Source: Flabesymbios commensalis
Lineage: Eukaryota > Annelida > Polychaeta > Terebellida > Flabelligeridae
Reading direction: 5' to 3'
Assembly (NCBI GenBank): GCA_964017125.1
Contig: OZ024902.1
Coordinates: 100,098,796-100,162,795, forward strand
Length of the DNA stretch: 64,000 bases
Program-made: the position numbers and the translations under genes
The notes under the pieces: generated by a model
Seen by the model: the letters and a program-made list of their open reading frames with translations, nothing else
What the model was told of the DNA's origin: nothing
Databases searched by the model: none
Part shown: piece by piece, positions 1 through 11,751 of the stretch
How the letters are laid out: each line of letters opens with the position of its first letter
Numbering within the stretch: the stretch's first letter is position 1

Positions 1-539
1 ATAAATTTACTGGTATTTTCAATATGCTGCATTTCCCATGCTTGATTTAGCATGTTCGTTCTATGGCGTACAGAACGATTACGCGAGCACCAGTTTGTGC
101 CATCTATCTAGCTCTAGTAGCATATTGTACTCATTTTTGAAAGCGTGGTTCTCTGCTAGGTCTAGAATTATACACCAATATTTTACAGCTTTAATATGTT
201 GCCGGAGTGTTAATGGAAATCGTCCTGTGTCACCATATATTTCAGGAGTGGGTGTTTGCTTTCTTACACTCAGAGTTTACTTAAAGATGATATATTTATG
301 GTGATAATGTCAACTATGTGTGAGGCTAGTTCATTATAGGTTACAGTCACTGCAGTGTTAACAATATGAATAACAGACATTGCCTAGACAATCCAGGCTG
401 ATGCTTGAGGTGTATCAGTTGCTGGCTCAACTAGATTTTCTAGTACAGTCAATAAACTGGATTTTACCGTTAGATGTTCTTTTCTTCGCTTTATTATATC
501 AAATGATGTAAAAATCTTCAGGTTGAATCATTTGAATGG
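1..539. other. No recognised feature
   Basis: AT-rich sequence. Open frames here are short, lack recognisable motifs and look like chance. Probably part of the long first intron of the Smad gene, but this is inferred only from the position of the first visible exon. Confidence 0.3.
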
Positions 540-1610
540 TGAATAAAAATCGAATGTACCTCCAGTTTGTAAACGCTCAATTACAACCGTGTTAAGGGCT
601 TTGAAACCTATTAGCTTGTCTTCCTGATGCAAGTTTGAAATGGATCGATCCAATTTGTATACATTTCTCAATACGCTGAACTTCATCTCTGATGCTGTTT
701 TTAGTACAGCCATCCTTCGGTCTATCGCTGGAGGTAATTGTAGTTTTTTCCCTGATAGTTCTCTACTTAAGATATGTATGTACTCTGCACGATCTGCTCT
801 GAGCAGCATCTATTTCGCATATACCCCTGGTTTCAAACTCATGCCAATAATACCTCATCTGGTGTTAGTCTCACGATTAATGGTGACTTCTATAGTTTGG
901 TTTTGTGGTATTCTTCAAAACGTATTAGTCTGTGTATTCGATGAATCTGCTTTATTTGTAGCAGACAGACAGGCAGGTAACGAGAATATGGGTTCTGTCG
1001 TAAGCCCAAAACTATGGAAGCATTTCACTCAAACACATCATAATTATGTGCACATATTCCAGTCAGCTTCACGACTTGATATGATGAAATTCATTATCAG
1101 GCTGATTAAATCGATGTAGGATGTCTAAAACTGGCCATTTGGTCCAAGAGATTCGTGATATTTTCCGGAGGCATTTTGTAAATCTATGACGATGTCGGAC
1201 TCTTCTAGCTCATCAAGGGCGAGGTTGGTTTGAGTTATTAACTTATTCGACATCTAAAATATCCAGCTTGATTGGATTGTCCTGTTGTTTATTCCATTGC
1301 TGAAAAGCAGTCCAGTGTAGGCGAGAAAATCCCTCAGCTGTGAGTTTATAAGCTCGAATTTCTCTTGTTATAGTGACGTCCTTATAGTGACGTCAACTGA
1401 TCCCGAAGCTAAGACATCAGCCTCAATCAGAATATCGCACAATCCAGCAATGCTAAACGGTTGGCCAATAACTGTAAGAAACATGGAACGCTCCCATTTG
1501 GAGGACAGCACGGTGTGGTTGTCTGTCTGTCTGTATTTCAAGAGCTTTACAATAGACGGCTTGTGTATTTTAGCAGTTTTATACATGTTATATAAGATGT
1601 TTGCAGTCTG
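540..1610 (-). pseudogene. Decayed coding repeat, unassigned
   Basis: The minus strand carries a series of protein-like segments. From the 5' side (about 1586) these include a stretch with SKWERSMFLTVIGQPFSIAG, then TREIRAYKLTAEGFSRLHWT, an acidic LDELEESDIVIDLQ stretch, then SREADWN followed by an AYDRTH motif, and finally a basic 93-residue open frame ending near 528. The R-E-x-D-W ... AYDR arrangement resembles a repetitive uncharacterised protein family I recall from cnidarian and echinoderm genomes, but I cannot name it. The copy is broken and not a functional gene. It is probably carried by a mobile element, but no termini are visible. A chance match is unlikely given the ordered segments on one strand. 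Confidence 0.4.
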
Positions 1611-1652
1611 TTTTAGAGTTAACTAGAAAAAGATGTTCGGAAACGAACACGA

Positions 1653-2190
1653 AAGCAGCCCTCCGTTATCGCTCAACCACTATTTTAAAATTATTTGCTC
1701 AAAAAAAAAAAAATTACAAAAAAAATGGCCGACTAGCAGCCATTTTGGATTTTTTTGTGTGAAATTTGTCATGGGTTATCCTTCCTTGTGTGAGACATTA
1801 CATTTTGTTTTATATTCATGGTCCAGTCATTTTGCATTTCTTGAGTTAAATAAATATTACAAAATTGTTTGATCCCAAAAGTTAATCAGGTCATTGGCTG
1901 ACATAGCTGAACATATTTGCCAAATTAAAAGAAGAGCTGATGGCAACTTTTTCCTGAAATGCGCTGACAACCATTTCTTCGTTAGTGGCCATAGTAATTA
2001 AAGGGTTGATGATATGGGGATCAAAATGTCACCAAAACAATTCCCCAGTGGTATGTGATGGCTATGTGAAGTATGAGGAAGCAGAAGTCTATAGATTAGT
2101 AGCTATCTTGAAAACAAATAACTGCGACGGAGGCGGCGGCGGCAGACCGTGTGGAATACAGTAAGCAGCCCGCCTCGACGAGGGCTGCTT
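1653..2190 (-). mobile_element. MITE, GCAGCCCTC-terminus family, copy 1
   Basis: The ends are inverted: AAGCAGCCCTCCG at 1653-1665 and CGAGGGCTGCTT at 2179-2190. The right end also forms a hairpin (AAGCAGCCCGCC / gagggctgctt). The interior matches 55870-56989 in opposite orientation, including the GC-rich ggcggcggcggc block beside the terminus, the cacataccactgggg stretch and a poly-A/poly-T tract next to an ATGGCCGAC motif. No transposase is encoded, so it is non-autonomous. Confidence 0.75.
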
Positions 2191-2264
2191 AAATATTGAT
2201 GAATCGATTTTCTGTGGCGGTCAGATCGGTATTGTTTGGTAGTTTGTCAAAGTAAATATAAATT
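2191..2264. other. Spacer between repeats
   Basis: Short AT-rich spacer between the MITE and the SINE. Nothing recognised. Confidence 0.3.
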
Positions 2265-2555
2265 GGTAACTGTTGTTTGTGCACATATAGGCTTAACTGG
2301 GCTAGAGAACCTCCCGAAGATGGACCACTGACACTGCCCTGCAGACACAGGATTCGAAATTCGGGCCTTGGCGGTCTGAGGCCGAGCACACTACCTTTCG
2401 GTCACGGAGGCTCCCCACAATATTGAATCTTTACGAGTGAGCAGGGAAGAAACATTTTATTTCTTTGAAACTTGAAAGCCAGAGTGGGATTCGAGCCCGC
2501 TATTTCCGACTTTCCAAGCAGGCAGCTTTAACCACTGCACCCCCACGTTGTGTGG
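2265..2555 (-). mobile_element. Dimeric tRNA-derived SINE, copy 1
   Basis: Read on the minus strand, there are two tRNA-like heads. The first (about 2550-2470) has an A-box-like TGCAGTGGTTAAAGC and a B-box-like GGGCTCGAATCCCA. A linker with an AAGAAAT...ATGTTTCTTC hairpin follows. The second head (about 2412-2330) has GTGACCGAAAGGTAGTG and TTTCGAATCCTG. The same order is seen at 59015-59300, so the dimer is the unit of the family. Polymerase III promoter function is inferred from the boxes. Confidence 0.7.
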
Positions 2556-2560
2556 ACAGA

Positions 2561-3015
2561 AGTAGTAGTAGTAGTAAATCATTGCTTTACGTCACTTTTC
2601 GGCACAAAAGGTCTTTTAAGTGACATTATAAGACGATAAAAACGTTGTAGTCAATTGATGAGATGAATGATGTACAGATGATGATGTGAGGGTGGGGGTG
2701 ATAGGGCATGGTGGGTTCTGGGCATGTCTAGGGGATATACCCCCCAGACATGCCTAGACGGCCGGAGACTTGAGTTTCGCTGTGCAATTTAATGCTGGAA
2801 CTCTGTGGCATTTCGCGCAGCTCAGCTATCCTCGGGTCGGATAGTCCCCAGAGTAACAATAGGAAGGATCACCCCCTCTGGGTAACTCCATTCATCCCAC
2901 GTGAAAGACCTAATGTCAAACACGCTATTGCCGGTTATTTAAGGCTACCACGGCCTACATCAGCTCCAGCACTGATGCGAGAGCTGCATTATCACCATCA
3001 GAGGAATAGATCTTT
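2561..3015 (-). mobile_element. TAC-tail short retroelement, 5'-truncated copy
   Basis: Starts with the (TAC)n tail (gtagtagtagtag on the + strand), then the conserved 3' block caaaaggtcttttaagtgac and acgttgtagtcaattgatga, and continues inward to gagtttcgctgtgcaattta and the block matching 7430-7600. It lacks the outermost 5' part present at 13630. The tail resembles that of the I-like LINE at 7760-11737, which suggests shared reverse-transcription machinery. Confidence 0.8.
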
Positions 3016-3332
3016 TTTATAAACAAATTTCATTTCGTCTAACACAGTACACTGGTGATAATACACTTTTAATAGGATGCACACTCTGTAGAAAAAGCAA
3101 TGAATATATTACAAGAATTTAGAATAATTAGTGATTTAGCCTTGAATAAAACTAAGACGATAGCAATGTGGCTTGGATGTGATAGAGAGTGCCAGGATAC
3201 ACCGGGTGGGATTTTATGGAAAACAGACAGGATAGGGGTAATTTTGAGAAACAAGGGTACAGCCGCTGATAACCTAGAAAATTGTGAAAATATACTGTTA
3301 GCAATGGAAAAAAAGGTTTGAATATTTGGAAC
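3016..3332 (+). pseudogene. Tx1/L1-like LINE reverse transcriptase fragment
   Basis: The open frame from 3100 encodes MNILQEFRIISDLALNKTKT, then MWLGCDRECQDTPGGILWK and TAADNLENCENILLAMEKK. This is the segment just after the catalytic YADD loop in Tx1/L1-type reverse transcriptases, where the family reads roughly EFGxxSGLKLNxxKTxxMWLG. Just upstream, about 3036-3060, the RLTQY catalytic motif is visible but reads YTGD rather than YADD, so the active site is lost. The segment is cut off on both sides by minus-strand TAC-tail elements. It may belong to the same family as the minus-strand LINE 5' piece at 3509-4990. Confidence 0.7.
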
Positions 3333-3508
3333 AGTAGTAGTAGTAAATCATTGCTTTACATCACTTTTCGGCACAAAAGGTCTTTTAAGTGACATTGTAA
3401 TACAATAAAAACGTTGTAGTCAATTGACGAGATAAAATTATGTACAGATGATGATGTGGGGGTGATAGGGCATGGTGGGTTATTGAGAGCGTTTTCCTTC
3501 GACTAGTT
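3333..3508 (-). mobile_element. TAC-tail short retroelement, truncated copy
   Basis: About 175 bp of the 3' end of the family on the minus strand: (TAC)n tail, gcacaaaaggtcttttaagt, acgttgtagtcaattgacga, the gggtgatagggcatggtggg stretch and gcgttttccttcgac. It abuts two LINE pieces, consistent with nested insertion. Confidence 0.8.
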
Positions 3509-3893
3509 GTTACAGACGTAATATCTCAATACTAGGGCGAGTTACTATAGTGAAGTCGCTGATATTAGCAAAAATAGTTCATCTTCTTTTGGTACTAATT
3601 CTGAACACGGATTTAATAAAAAGCTCATTTAGCTTACAATTTTTCATGTCTTTAATATTGAGACCTTTCTTAATACTAATTAGTAAACCTTTGCTAGAAA
3701 CGATGCCACTTACAGCTTCTATATCCCCATCCCATTGATTTCTCCATTCGTTTATATCCTTATTTGCGATATGTGCTTCTTGTATTAGTATGATATCACA
3801 TTTATCTCTTCACTTGTCTAAATTTGATATAGCTAACCGTTTTCGTTTATTTCTGAGACCTCTAACATTTACTATTCTTATTTCAATACCCAT
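3509..3893 (-). pseudogene. LINE ORF2 N-terminus (endonuclease start)
   Basis: On the minus strand an ATG at 3893-3891 opens MGIEIRIVNVRGLRNKRKRL, then CDIILIQEAHI and WRNQWDGDIEAVSGIVSSKG. This matches the start of an APE-type endonuclease of L1/Tx1 LINEs, where the family reads N-V-N/R-G-L-R ... D-I-x-x-L-Q-E-T-H. The catalytic glutamate of the QE motif is present. A TGA interrupts the frame between NLDK and RDKCDI, and the element ends where the TAC-tail copy begins. The zinc-knuckle ORF lies upstream on the same strand, giving the usual ORF1-ORF2 order. Confidence 0.7.
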
Positions 3894-4123
3894 TGCTATT
3901 ACTATTGTTTAACAATTATAATATATACATACTATTTCTATATATATATATATATTCTATATATATATGTATTTCTTCTTTTTATCAAGTGATTTTTTCT
4001 TTGACTTTTCGTTTACTGTCTTTCTCTGTGCTAAGCGGCGAAAAGACCATTAAGCACACTATAGTGGGTATATGAGATGTCGCACCCTTCTCGGCACCAC
4101 CCCTGTCGTATCTAATCTGTCGC

Positions 4124-4975
4124 TTACAGTTTTTGTTCATTGTCCACTGTTATGTTTGTTTTTTGACCATTCTCTTGGGTGTTGTCTATTTCCTGTCTAT
4201 TTCTCTCATCCGTGTTGTTCGCAGCTCCATCTTGTCCTACGTGCGACATCACTCTCTCAACCCTCTTATTAGCAAGACAACTGTCACTTTGTGGACTATT
4301 TTTTTCATTCCCTACCACTGCTTCATTTTTGTTATCATAGTCACAGTTTCTAGCTATGCGGCCAATTTCATTGCAGCGATAATCTCGCCGCGAATCTCGC
4401 CGCTTATTCTGACGCTCAGGACACTCTTGAACCTGGTGGTCATCAGACAAACACGAGCTGCAATTAATATCTTGACCCTCATGGTATACCACTATTTTTA
4501 AGTCAATCAAGCCTGGTTTGAGGTTGTTCATTTGCATTGGGTCCAGCATGTTATAAATCACATATCTTTGTATGGCCTTATGGAGCGATTTAACATAGCA
4601 GAAATGGTTACCAGAGTATAGATGTTTGAACATGGAGTCCTGTGATATTTTCTTGACCAGTGCTCACTGTACTGGATGTGACGACAGCTCCCCATACTCT
4701 GACACCCACTGTTCAATTTCTACATTAACTTGGCTTTAGCTGCGTGATTCGCTGTATAGACTGGCCAAGTTTGTTTTGATTGTATATATTGTATACTCAA
4801 TATGTCGTTCACTGCTACAAGTTGTTCACTATAGTTACTGACACATGCGTCGTACACATATTCAGCTAGCTGTATTTCACTAATCTTTGGCACACCTTTA
4901 CTGTCAATACATACCCACAACATTAGCCAGCGTATCGCTGTGGTCAATTTGTACACTTTCGTTTGAAGCCATAAT
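4124..4975 (-). pseudogene. LINE ORF1-like protein with zinc knuckle
   Basis: The minus strand opens at 4975 with MIMASNESVQIDHSDT, then shifts frame into a second piece (ISEIQLAEYVYDACVSNYS, about 4900-4750). A third piece (4633-4124) contains CSSCLSDDHQVQEC, a perfect C-x2-C-x4-H-x4-C zinc knuckle, and a second degenerate knuckle (YRCNEIGRIARNC). A basic, Asn/Gln-rich C-terminus follows. Nucleic-acid-binding ORF1 proteins of L1/Tx1-type LINEs have this layout. The ORF2 start at 3893 is about 230 bp downstream. At least two frame breaks make it non-functional. Confidence 0.6.
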
Positions 4976-4990
4976 CATTTTCATGTACAC

Positions 4991-7224
4991 AAAATAATAT
5001 TAGTAGTCAATTCACAAATGTATTTTTCCATGACAAAAGATTGAGCTCTTTACGAACGCTTCTTCTCTTCACATCCTATGTCACTTCACACACATATTTG
5101 AAGTTGTTGAACAGTTTAAAGATACATTAAATCTGGAAGAGTCTTTGTTGCACTAACAGCAAGATAACGGTATTAGCATTTGACAATATTGGGTGTGGAT
5201 TGCTAAGTGCATTTAACAGTTTTATGCTTTTGCACAATTTAGGATTTTTATTTCAACTAGCTGCAAAAGACGCAAAAAAAGTGGACTTGACAATTTTTTG
5301 TCGATCTTGCTGTCCAGTCAAAGCCATTCACATGTACTTTCTTCTGAGAAAAGTGTTTTATAATTAAAGTAGAGCTAAGGTGGCTTACGCAATAATCATC
5401 CCTACTTAAGCATCTGAAATCCGATGTTATCGGAAAGAACATGTTAACGTACCTGGAGCATAAATAAATTAATTTGAAATGGCGCTTAACAGGTTATTGC
5501 ACGGACATTGCCGGCCCAATGTTGACAGCACTAGCCTAAAATTTCATCAGCATTAGGCCTACTGCAAGTCTTAAAGCTAGCGTGTTTTTTGTAACGTAAA
5601 GCATTAGACACAAACAGCAAGTTATACTTAGGAAACCGGCTGCTCTCTTCACTTAAAATTATGCACGGCTATTCTCATCACTCATACATCTGTATATATA
5701 TATATACAATATAATGAGTGATGTAAATCTTGTAAATATTGATAAATACCACTCATAAAGACTGAAATTAAATATGTAGATATCATTATACACCGTTTGG
5801 CAGTGAATATGAGCTTTGAAGTGTAAACTATTCCGTAACTTGCGCTGTGCTTTCCGGGTACACCCTTATCCCATTATCCACTACTTTAACATGTGTAACT
5901 AGCACTCAAGCCAGGATGAATCAGGTGTAGGTCTTGCGAAGTAGGCATACTACTTATAGCCACAACGTTGCTGAAGCAGAAGTTGAAACTCGATTAATCA
6001 GTTCGATAATATGTTTATTAGAATCGACAACGTTTCACCTACTATATCACATGCTCGGCTATTTGTCGCAACGTCATTAAAAATGTATGAATATTTTTTG
6101 GACCTTGGGTCGGAGATCGCTCCGAGTCACCGCCATGTTGGGAAACGTTGATTCTCTTGGTTAAAACAAATATAACAATCCACAGCCCACACCCTTACTG
6201 TGTGGGCTCTTCCACGACTACCTCGTAGCTCCAACGTCACTGAAAGTGAAGGTTTCAGCCACAGATTGTGCCACTCAAAAAAGGGTACAACTTCCTTTGG
6301 ACACTCATATCCAAGTCTTGGCAGCGAATAATCAGGTCAATAATAGTCTTATTACAATAGCCCAATTATATTGTGACGCTTTTAACCGACGTTTTTTATC
6401 AAAGCAACATACAACATTAGAAGGAATCCAAGCAAAGCTATTTAAATCCGAGTTTTGTGCGAAATTATTGTCCCAAATAAGCACAAGTTTGGCCAGAATT
6501 AAGAATTCGGATTAAACCGGCCCTGAGTGGCTTACTGTGACAGTGGCGCGAATCCACACCTTTCGATCCTACTGTAAGTTATAGATTCCCCTGCACACAG
6601 TATCTTATTGTCATGACAAGCGAGCAGCATACAATATGCACATCTAGACAGAAAATAAAAGTTGTAAATTGCTTTGACAAAAACCTTCAGTTAAAATCAC
6701 AATTATGTAACCCTACACTATATAATTTGGCTATTTTAACCAAGTTTGTTTTTTGTCAAAGCCAGATACGAAATTAAAGCAACATAGTGTCTAGTGGAAA
6801 ATCAAATTCCAAATTATAAATCAATGAATCCTCAAGGAATAAATGACGGGGAAAAAAATCCAGTAAAAAAATTATCAAAAAGACGGGAAGTCGGACTCAG
6901 ATAAAATATATGACGGGAAAAAAAAACTTTAGAATCCGTAAAATAATTAAATCAACACATATAAACATTTTACTCATATTCTTTTTTACTGAGAGTAAAG
7001 CTTCAGTATTATTATTAAATCAACGTTCTACTCATATTCTTTATTGGAGAGTAAAACTTATTATTAATAATAGCATTTTGTTCTCCGAACGGTGGCACAC
7101 AAGTTAAGTAACAGTTCATTAGACTTGATACACTTTCTGTTCTTGTCCGTACGAGACAGATTCGTAGACAAGTGACTCACAGGACACAATATAGAGTTCT
7201 TCTCATTCCTGGAAAACTGGGGTA
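4991..7224. other. No recognised gene
   Basis: AT-rich sequence with short open frames. The longest (6246-6515, 89 codons) has no motif I recognise and no splice context. A small hairpin lies at 6184-6211 (agcccacac / gtgtgggct). Around 6950-7070 a diverged ~70-bp duplication is visible (ttttactcatattctttttt and its repeat). Confidence 0.35.
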
Positions 7225-7759
7225 CTGGGATGATTGTAGTAGTAGTACTTTTTCGCCCCCATCCGGGGAGGGTTCTGTCTGTTGAATGCTGTACGGCATT
7301 CTACGGAAGCACTAGTCTACAGCAATCATCCAAGGGAAGCTTTAGCCATCTCGTATCTGGCTATAATCTTCGGGTGGACTGCCAGTTGCATACTCTGGTT
7401 CCTCCGCCTAACAGCGGAGATAATGCAGCACCCGCATCAGTTCTGGCGCTGGTGTAGGCCTTGATAGCCCTAAATAATTGGCAATAGAGTGTTTGACATT
7501 AAGTCTCTCACGGGAGATGAATAGAGTTACCCTTCCTTTTGTTACTCTGGGGACTATCTGACCCAAGGATAGCGGAGCTGCGCAAAATGTCACGGAGTTT
7601 CAGCATTAAATTGCATAGCGAAACCCAAGTCTTCGGCCGTCTGGGCATAACTGGGGGTAGATGCTCAGAACCCCTTATCAGGCGAGCGAAGGAAAACGCT
7701 CTCAATAACCCACCATGCCCTATCACATCATCATCTGTACATCATTCATCTCATCAATT
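7225..7759 (+). mobile_element. TAC-tail short element, 5' part (interrupted)
   Basis: Matches 13630-14180 from ggatgattg through gtagtagtacttttcgcccc, ctacagcaatcatccaaggg, the actctggggactat block and catgccctatcacatcatca. It stops at tcatctcatcaatt, where the LINE begins. The remaining 3' part lies at 11752-11841, so the short element was already in place when the LINE landed. Confidence 0.85.
7746..7759 (+). repeat. Target-site duplication, left copy
   Basis: The 14-bp sequence TCATCTCATCAATT precedes the LINE and is repeated exactly at 11738-11751 after its tail. Intact copies of the host element carry this sequence once. Confidence 0.85.
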
Positions 7760-7762
7760 ACA

Positions 7763-9838
7763 GCCCATCGGCTGTGTGCCTGCAGGAGACTAACTTAAAA
7801 CCTAACACTAACATAAGTTTTAAGAACTATTCAATAATCAATTGTTTTGGCCCTGCCAATAATGAAAGGGCCTGCTGGGGGGTTTCCATCCTTGTAAAGG
7901 ATGGAACACCACATCAACAGATCACGTTGAATACAACCTTACATGCTGTGGCGGTTAACATAAACTGTCACAGACCAATGACGATATGCTCTGTTTATTT
8001 ACCCCCAAACCACTCAGTAGATGTTGTGGAATTGAGGCAGCTGGTAAAACAATTGCCCAAACCCTTCATGCTACTGGGAGATTTTAACGGGCACCACACA
8101 ATGTGGGGCTATAGGGACATCAACCCACGGGGCAGAATAATAGAAGACTTCCTCTCAGAGTCCTCTCAGAGGAAAACCTCTGCATTTTTAATGATGATAC
8201 CACCACCTATTTGCACCCTGCTTTAGGATCTGCAACAGCCATTGACCTATACTTGTGTGATCCCGATTTATATTTGGATTACACTTGGAGGGTCAACGAG
8301 GATCTCTGTAGCAGTGATCATTATCCTATATTTATAGAGAGCAACAACTCTATTGTTCAAGAAAGAGTGCAGCATTGGAGGCTGCACAGAGCAGATTGGG
8401 AGGCCTTCCAACAGTCTTGTGGGGAGAGCCTCACAATCTCTCAATTTGAGAATGAAGAGGGGGTTGATTACCCTATAGCCCTTTTTACAGCCAAGTTACA
8501 CAATATAGCAGATAAAAGCATCTCAAAAAAATCGACAAACTCTGGTTTGATGAAGGTTGCCGAAAGGCAATAGACAAAAGGAAAAAAATCCTTGCAAAAA
8601 TTTAAAAAACATTTAACTAGACAAAACCTTGACGGATATAAGAAAGATTACGCTAAAGCTCGCCGCACAATCAGTGAAGCCAAGCGGCAATCTTGGAGAG
8701 CATATGTCTCCACACTAAATAATAATACATCGGCAAAACATACTTGGCAAATGCTGCGCAGAATCAGTGGCAAGAGGAAAGATAAAACCATCAAGTACCT
8801 TGTCACTGATTCTGACACAATAACCAATAAAACGGATATTGCAGAAACGCTGGCGACATCCTTCGCTGCTAAATCTTTGCCAGATCATTATCAGGAAAAA
8901 TTTCGAAAGATTAGGGACAAGGAGAAGGAGAAGGAGAACACATTAGACTTTGAGTCAGATAATGACGAAAAGTACAATGTTGATTTCTCTAAACGAGAGT
9001 TAATTAAATCTATCGCTCAGGCAACTGATTCGGCAACTGGTCCTGATGAAATGCACTACCAGTTTCTGAAACATTTGCCTGATGTATCACTTGATCTGTT
9101 GCTTCTACTCTTGAATGATCTGTGGCAATCTCAGGATTTCCCAGATGGGTCGAGAGAAGCAACAGTGATCCCGATCCCTAAACCTGGAAAAGATCGAGCA
9201 GATCCTAATAATTATAGGCCAATAGCATTGACAAGTTGTCTTTGCAAAAGCATGGAGCGCATGATCAATCATCGTCTCACATGGTTTTTACAAGACAATA
9301 ACATAATAACTAAATATCAATGTGGTTTTCAAAAAGGAAAAGCACCACAGACCATTTGGTCAGACTGGAGACTTATATCCGTCAAGGTTTTGTTAAAAAT
9401 CAACATACAGTTGGAATATTTTTTGATTTAGAAAAGGCCTATGATACCACATGGAAGGGTGGTATCATGAAAGATCTCCATGAAATGGGCCTGAAGGGTA
9501 GATTACCCTTATTCATTGACAATTTTTTAAAGGGGAGAAAATTTAAAGTCCGCTTGGACAACAGCCACTCTTCACTAAATCCACAGGAGGAGGGTGTCCC
9601 ACAAGGTAGTATCCTTTCACCAACTCTATTTACCGTTAAAATAAACAGTATAATTGATGCTTTACCACAAGATATTGAAAAATCATTATATGTTGATGAT
9701 CTGGCTGTTTACTGCCATTCAAGCAATATGGCAATAATTGAGCGGCGCCTGCAAGGTTGCCTCGATAAGTTGGTGACTTGTGCGGATGAGAATGGCTTTA
9801 AATTTTCTCCCACAAAAACTTTGTGTACATTTTTGTAA
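7763..9838 (+). pseudogene. LINE endonuclease and reverse transcriptase (broken)
   Basis: The endonuclease runs from SAVCLQETNLKP, past PFMLLGDFNGHHTMWG, to EDLCSSDHYPIF (about 8325). QE, GDFN and SDH catalytic signatures are all visible. A basic linker (about 8540-8800) leads into the reverse transcriptase: ATVIPIPKPGKDRADPNNYR, RPIALTSCLCKSMERM, FFDLEKAYDTTW, EGVPQGSILSPTLF and SLYVDDLAVYC, with the catalytic YVDD intact at about 9690. The reading frame changes near 8165 (a short CTCTCAGA duplication), near an A-run at 8525, again before 8592, near 9350 and near 9830. It cannot make one protein as it stands, but divergence from a working copy looks modest. Confidence 0.85.
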
Positions 9839-11360
9839 AAAAAATTGCTTACAGCCTGAGCCTAATCTCAAACTATATGGACAACAGCTTCCTGTTGAAG
9901 AGCAGGTCAAATTTCTTGGTCTTTTTTTCGACAAGAAGCTCAGTTTTATTCCACACATCAAATATATGAAAGATAAGTGTAGGAAAACATTACAATTACT
10001 ACAAGTTATATCCAGCAAGGATTGGGGTGGTGACCGGACAACCTTACTGAGGATTTACCGGTCTCACATCAGATCCAAACTGGATTATGGTTGTATTGTT
10101 TATGGTTCAGCGAGACGATCGTACTTAGCAGTACTTGATCCAATCGCAAACCAAGGTTTGAGAATATGCTCAGGGGCATTACGAACATCACCCATCGAAA
10201 GTCTTCAGGTGGAGACCGGTGAGCCCTCTTTAGAGACTCGCCGGTTGAAGCTGAGCCTGCAATACTATATGAAAATGAAAGCAAATCCTGAGAACCCGGC
10301 ATACTCGTGTGTTGTCAACCCTGAATACAAGATATTGTTTAATAACAAGCCAGGGACTATACCTCCTTTGGGTATAAGACTCCAACCCCATCTGGAGGAC
10401 ATGGAGGTGGAGCTCGACGCAATTAGCGTTGTACGCTCACCAGAATGTCCACCTTGGCTTCTTCAACAGCCTAATATACTTTTTAACCTCTCAGATCTCA
10501 GGAAGGGAGACACCTGTCTCCTTGTCTTCCAGAGCATGTTGCTTGAGTTATTTTGTAGATTTCCGAGGCACCGGAAGGTGTATACTGACGGATCAAAGGA
10601 AGACAAGAGGACAGCTATGTCCTTTGTCTGTGATGATCATGAATTTAGCTGTCGTATCAACGATGAGGCTTCAATTTGCACAGCAGAGCTGTTAGCTATT
10701 GAAGCTGCCATCGAATACATCTGGGAAAGTAGTGACGAGGAGTTCATGATCATCACAGACTCGCTATCTTCATTGCAGGCTCTTAAGAGTCAAAAACTCA
10801 ACAACCCAATTGTTTCCAATATTTTGCATATGTGTCACTACTTGTCTGGGCACAAGGACATTGTTTTTTGCTGGGTACCCAGCCATATTGGAATACAGGG
10901 CAATGAACGGGCTGATGTTTTGGCCAAGGCTGCCCTGGATAAGACAAAACAGTTTTATTATATACCATATACTGATTTCAAATACAACATCTCTGTACAC
11001 CTGGATGACATTTTGCAAGGTGAATGGAACATCAATGTCACCAGCAAATTATTCGAGGTACAACCAATCATTAGGCGATCTTTTACACCAATGGAACGCC
11101 GAAGAGATGACGTTGTCTTATGCAGGGCCAGAATTGGCCATGCCTATTTCACAAACGGCTATTTATTGAGAGGAGAATTGCGACCTATGTGCTGCAATAC
11201 TCGTCTCACTGTAAGACATGTCCTTCTCAGTTGTGCGAAATATGCGCACATCAGAAGGAAGTATTTTGCATTTAATTCCCTATTTGAACTATTTAGGGTC
11301 ACCCCTGCTGGTTTTATTATTCAGTTCTTTCGGGAATGTAACCTATATTATATGTTTTAA
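9780..11360 (+). pseudogene. LINE RT thumb, RNase H and C-terminal zinc motif
   Basis: A single 526-codon open frame. It starts in the reverse transcriptase thumb (QVKFLGLFFDKKLSFIPHIK, about residue 40), then the connection region with RSHIRSKLDYGCIVYGSA. RNase H has all four expected acidic positions: VYTDGSK, CTAELLAIEAA, ITDSLSSLQAL and GNERADVLAK, plus WVPSHIGIQGN before the last. The C-terminus has CCNTRLTVRHVLLSC, the CC..H..C motif common in I and Jockey LINEs. It stops at 11360, followed by a ~375-bp 3' UTR. The uninterrupted length suggests a fairly young insertion. The upstream frame breaks mean it is not linked to its own endonuclease. Confidence 0.85.
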
Positions 11361-11737
11361 TTATTAGACTTGCACTTGTAGTTTTTACACAATCACTCCA
11401 ATTTCATGGAAATATAGTTACTTTATAAGTCGTTCATTTTATAATCACTTCATATTTTACATTATTTATACTGACAATCTATACTCATTACACTGTGTTG
11501 TAGTGCAGGCGCTACAACATGTCATCAGACTCGTTACATATAAGGGCCAGGAGCATCGTCATCTTATCATATCAAACACTTTAAACTGAATATTTTAGTA
11601 CGAACTTGCTTTTATTAGCTTTGTCTTTCCTTTACTACTTTAACTATACAATATGGGATATTGTGATACCTGGAATTTTCACTTAAATGGCTATACTGGC
11701 CGAAAAGTGAAGTAAAGCAAATAGTTTACTTACTTAC

Positions 11738-11751
11738 TCATCTCATCAATT
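11738..11751 (+). repeat. Target-site duplication, right copy
   Basis: Exact repeat of 7746-7759 (TCATCTCATCAATT), directly after the LINE tail and directly before the resumed short element. Confidence 0.85.

Larger units (their letters stand above)
7760..11737 (+). mobile_element. I/Nimb-like LINE, 5'-truncated, nested insertion
   Basis: Almost 4 kb bounded by 14-bp direct repeats and ending in a short-repeat tail (tagtttacttacttact). Its coding content is in order: APE endonuclease, reverse transcriptase, RNase H and a C-terminal CC...H...C motif. A reverse transcriptase followed by RNase H is typical of the I supergroup (I, Nimb, Ingi and others). The left end begins inside the endonuclease (SPSAVCLQET), so ORF1 and the 5' UTR were never copied. 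The 3' UTR ends gccgaaaagtgaagtaaagc, nearly the same as the end of the TAC-tail elements, which suggests this LINE family mobilises them. Confidence 0.85.
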
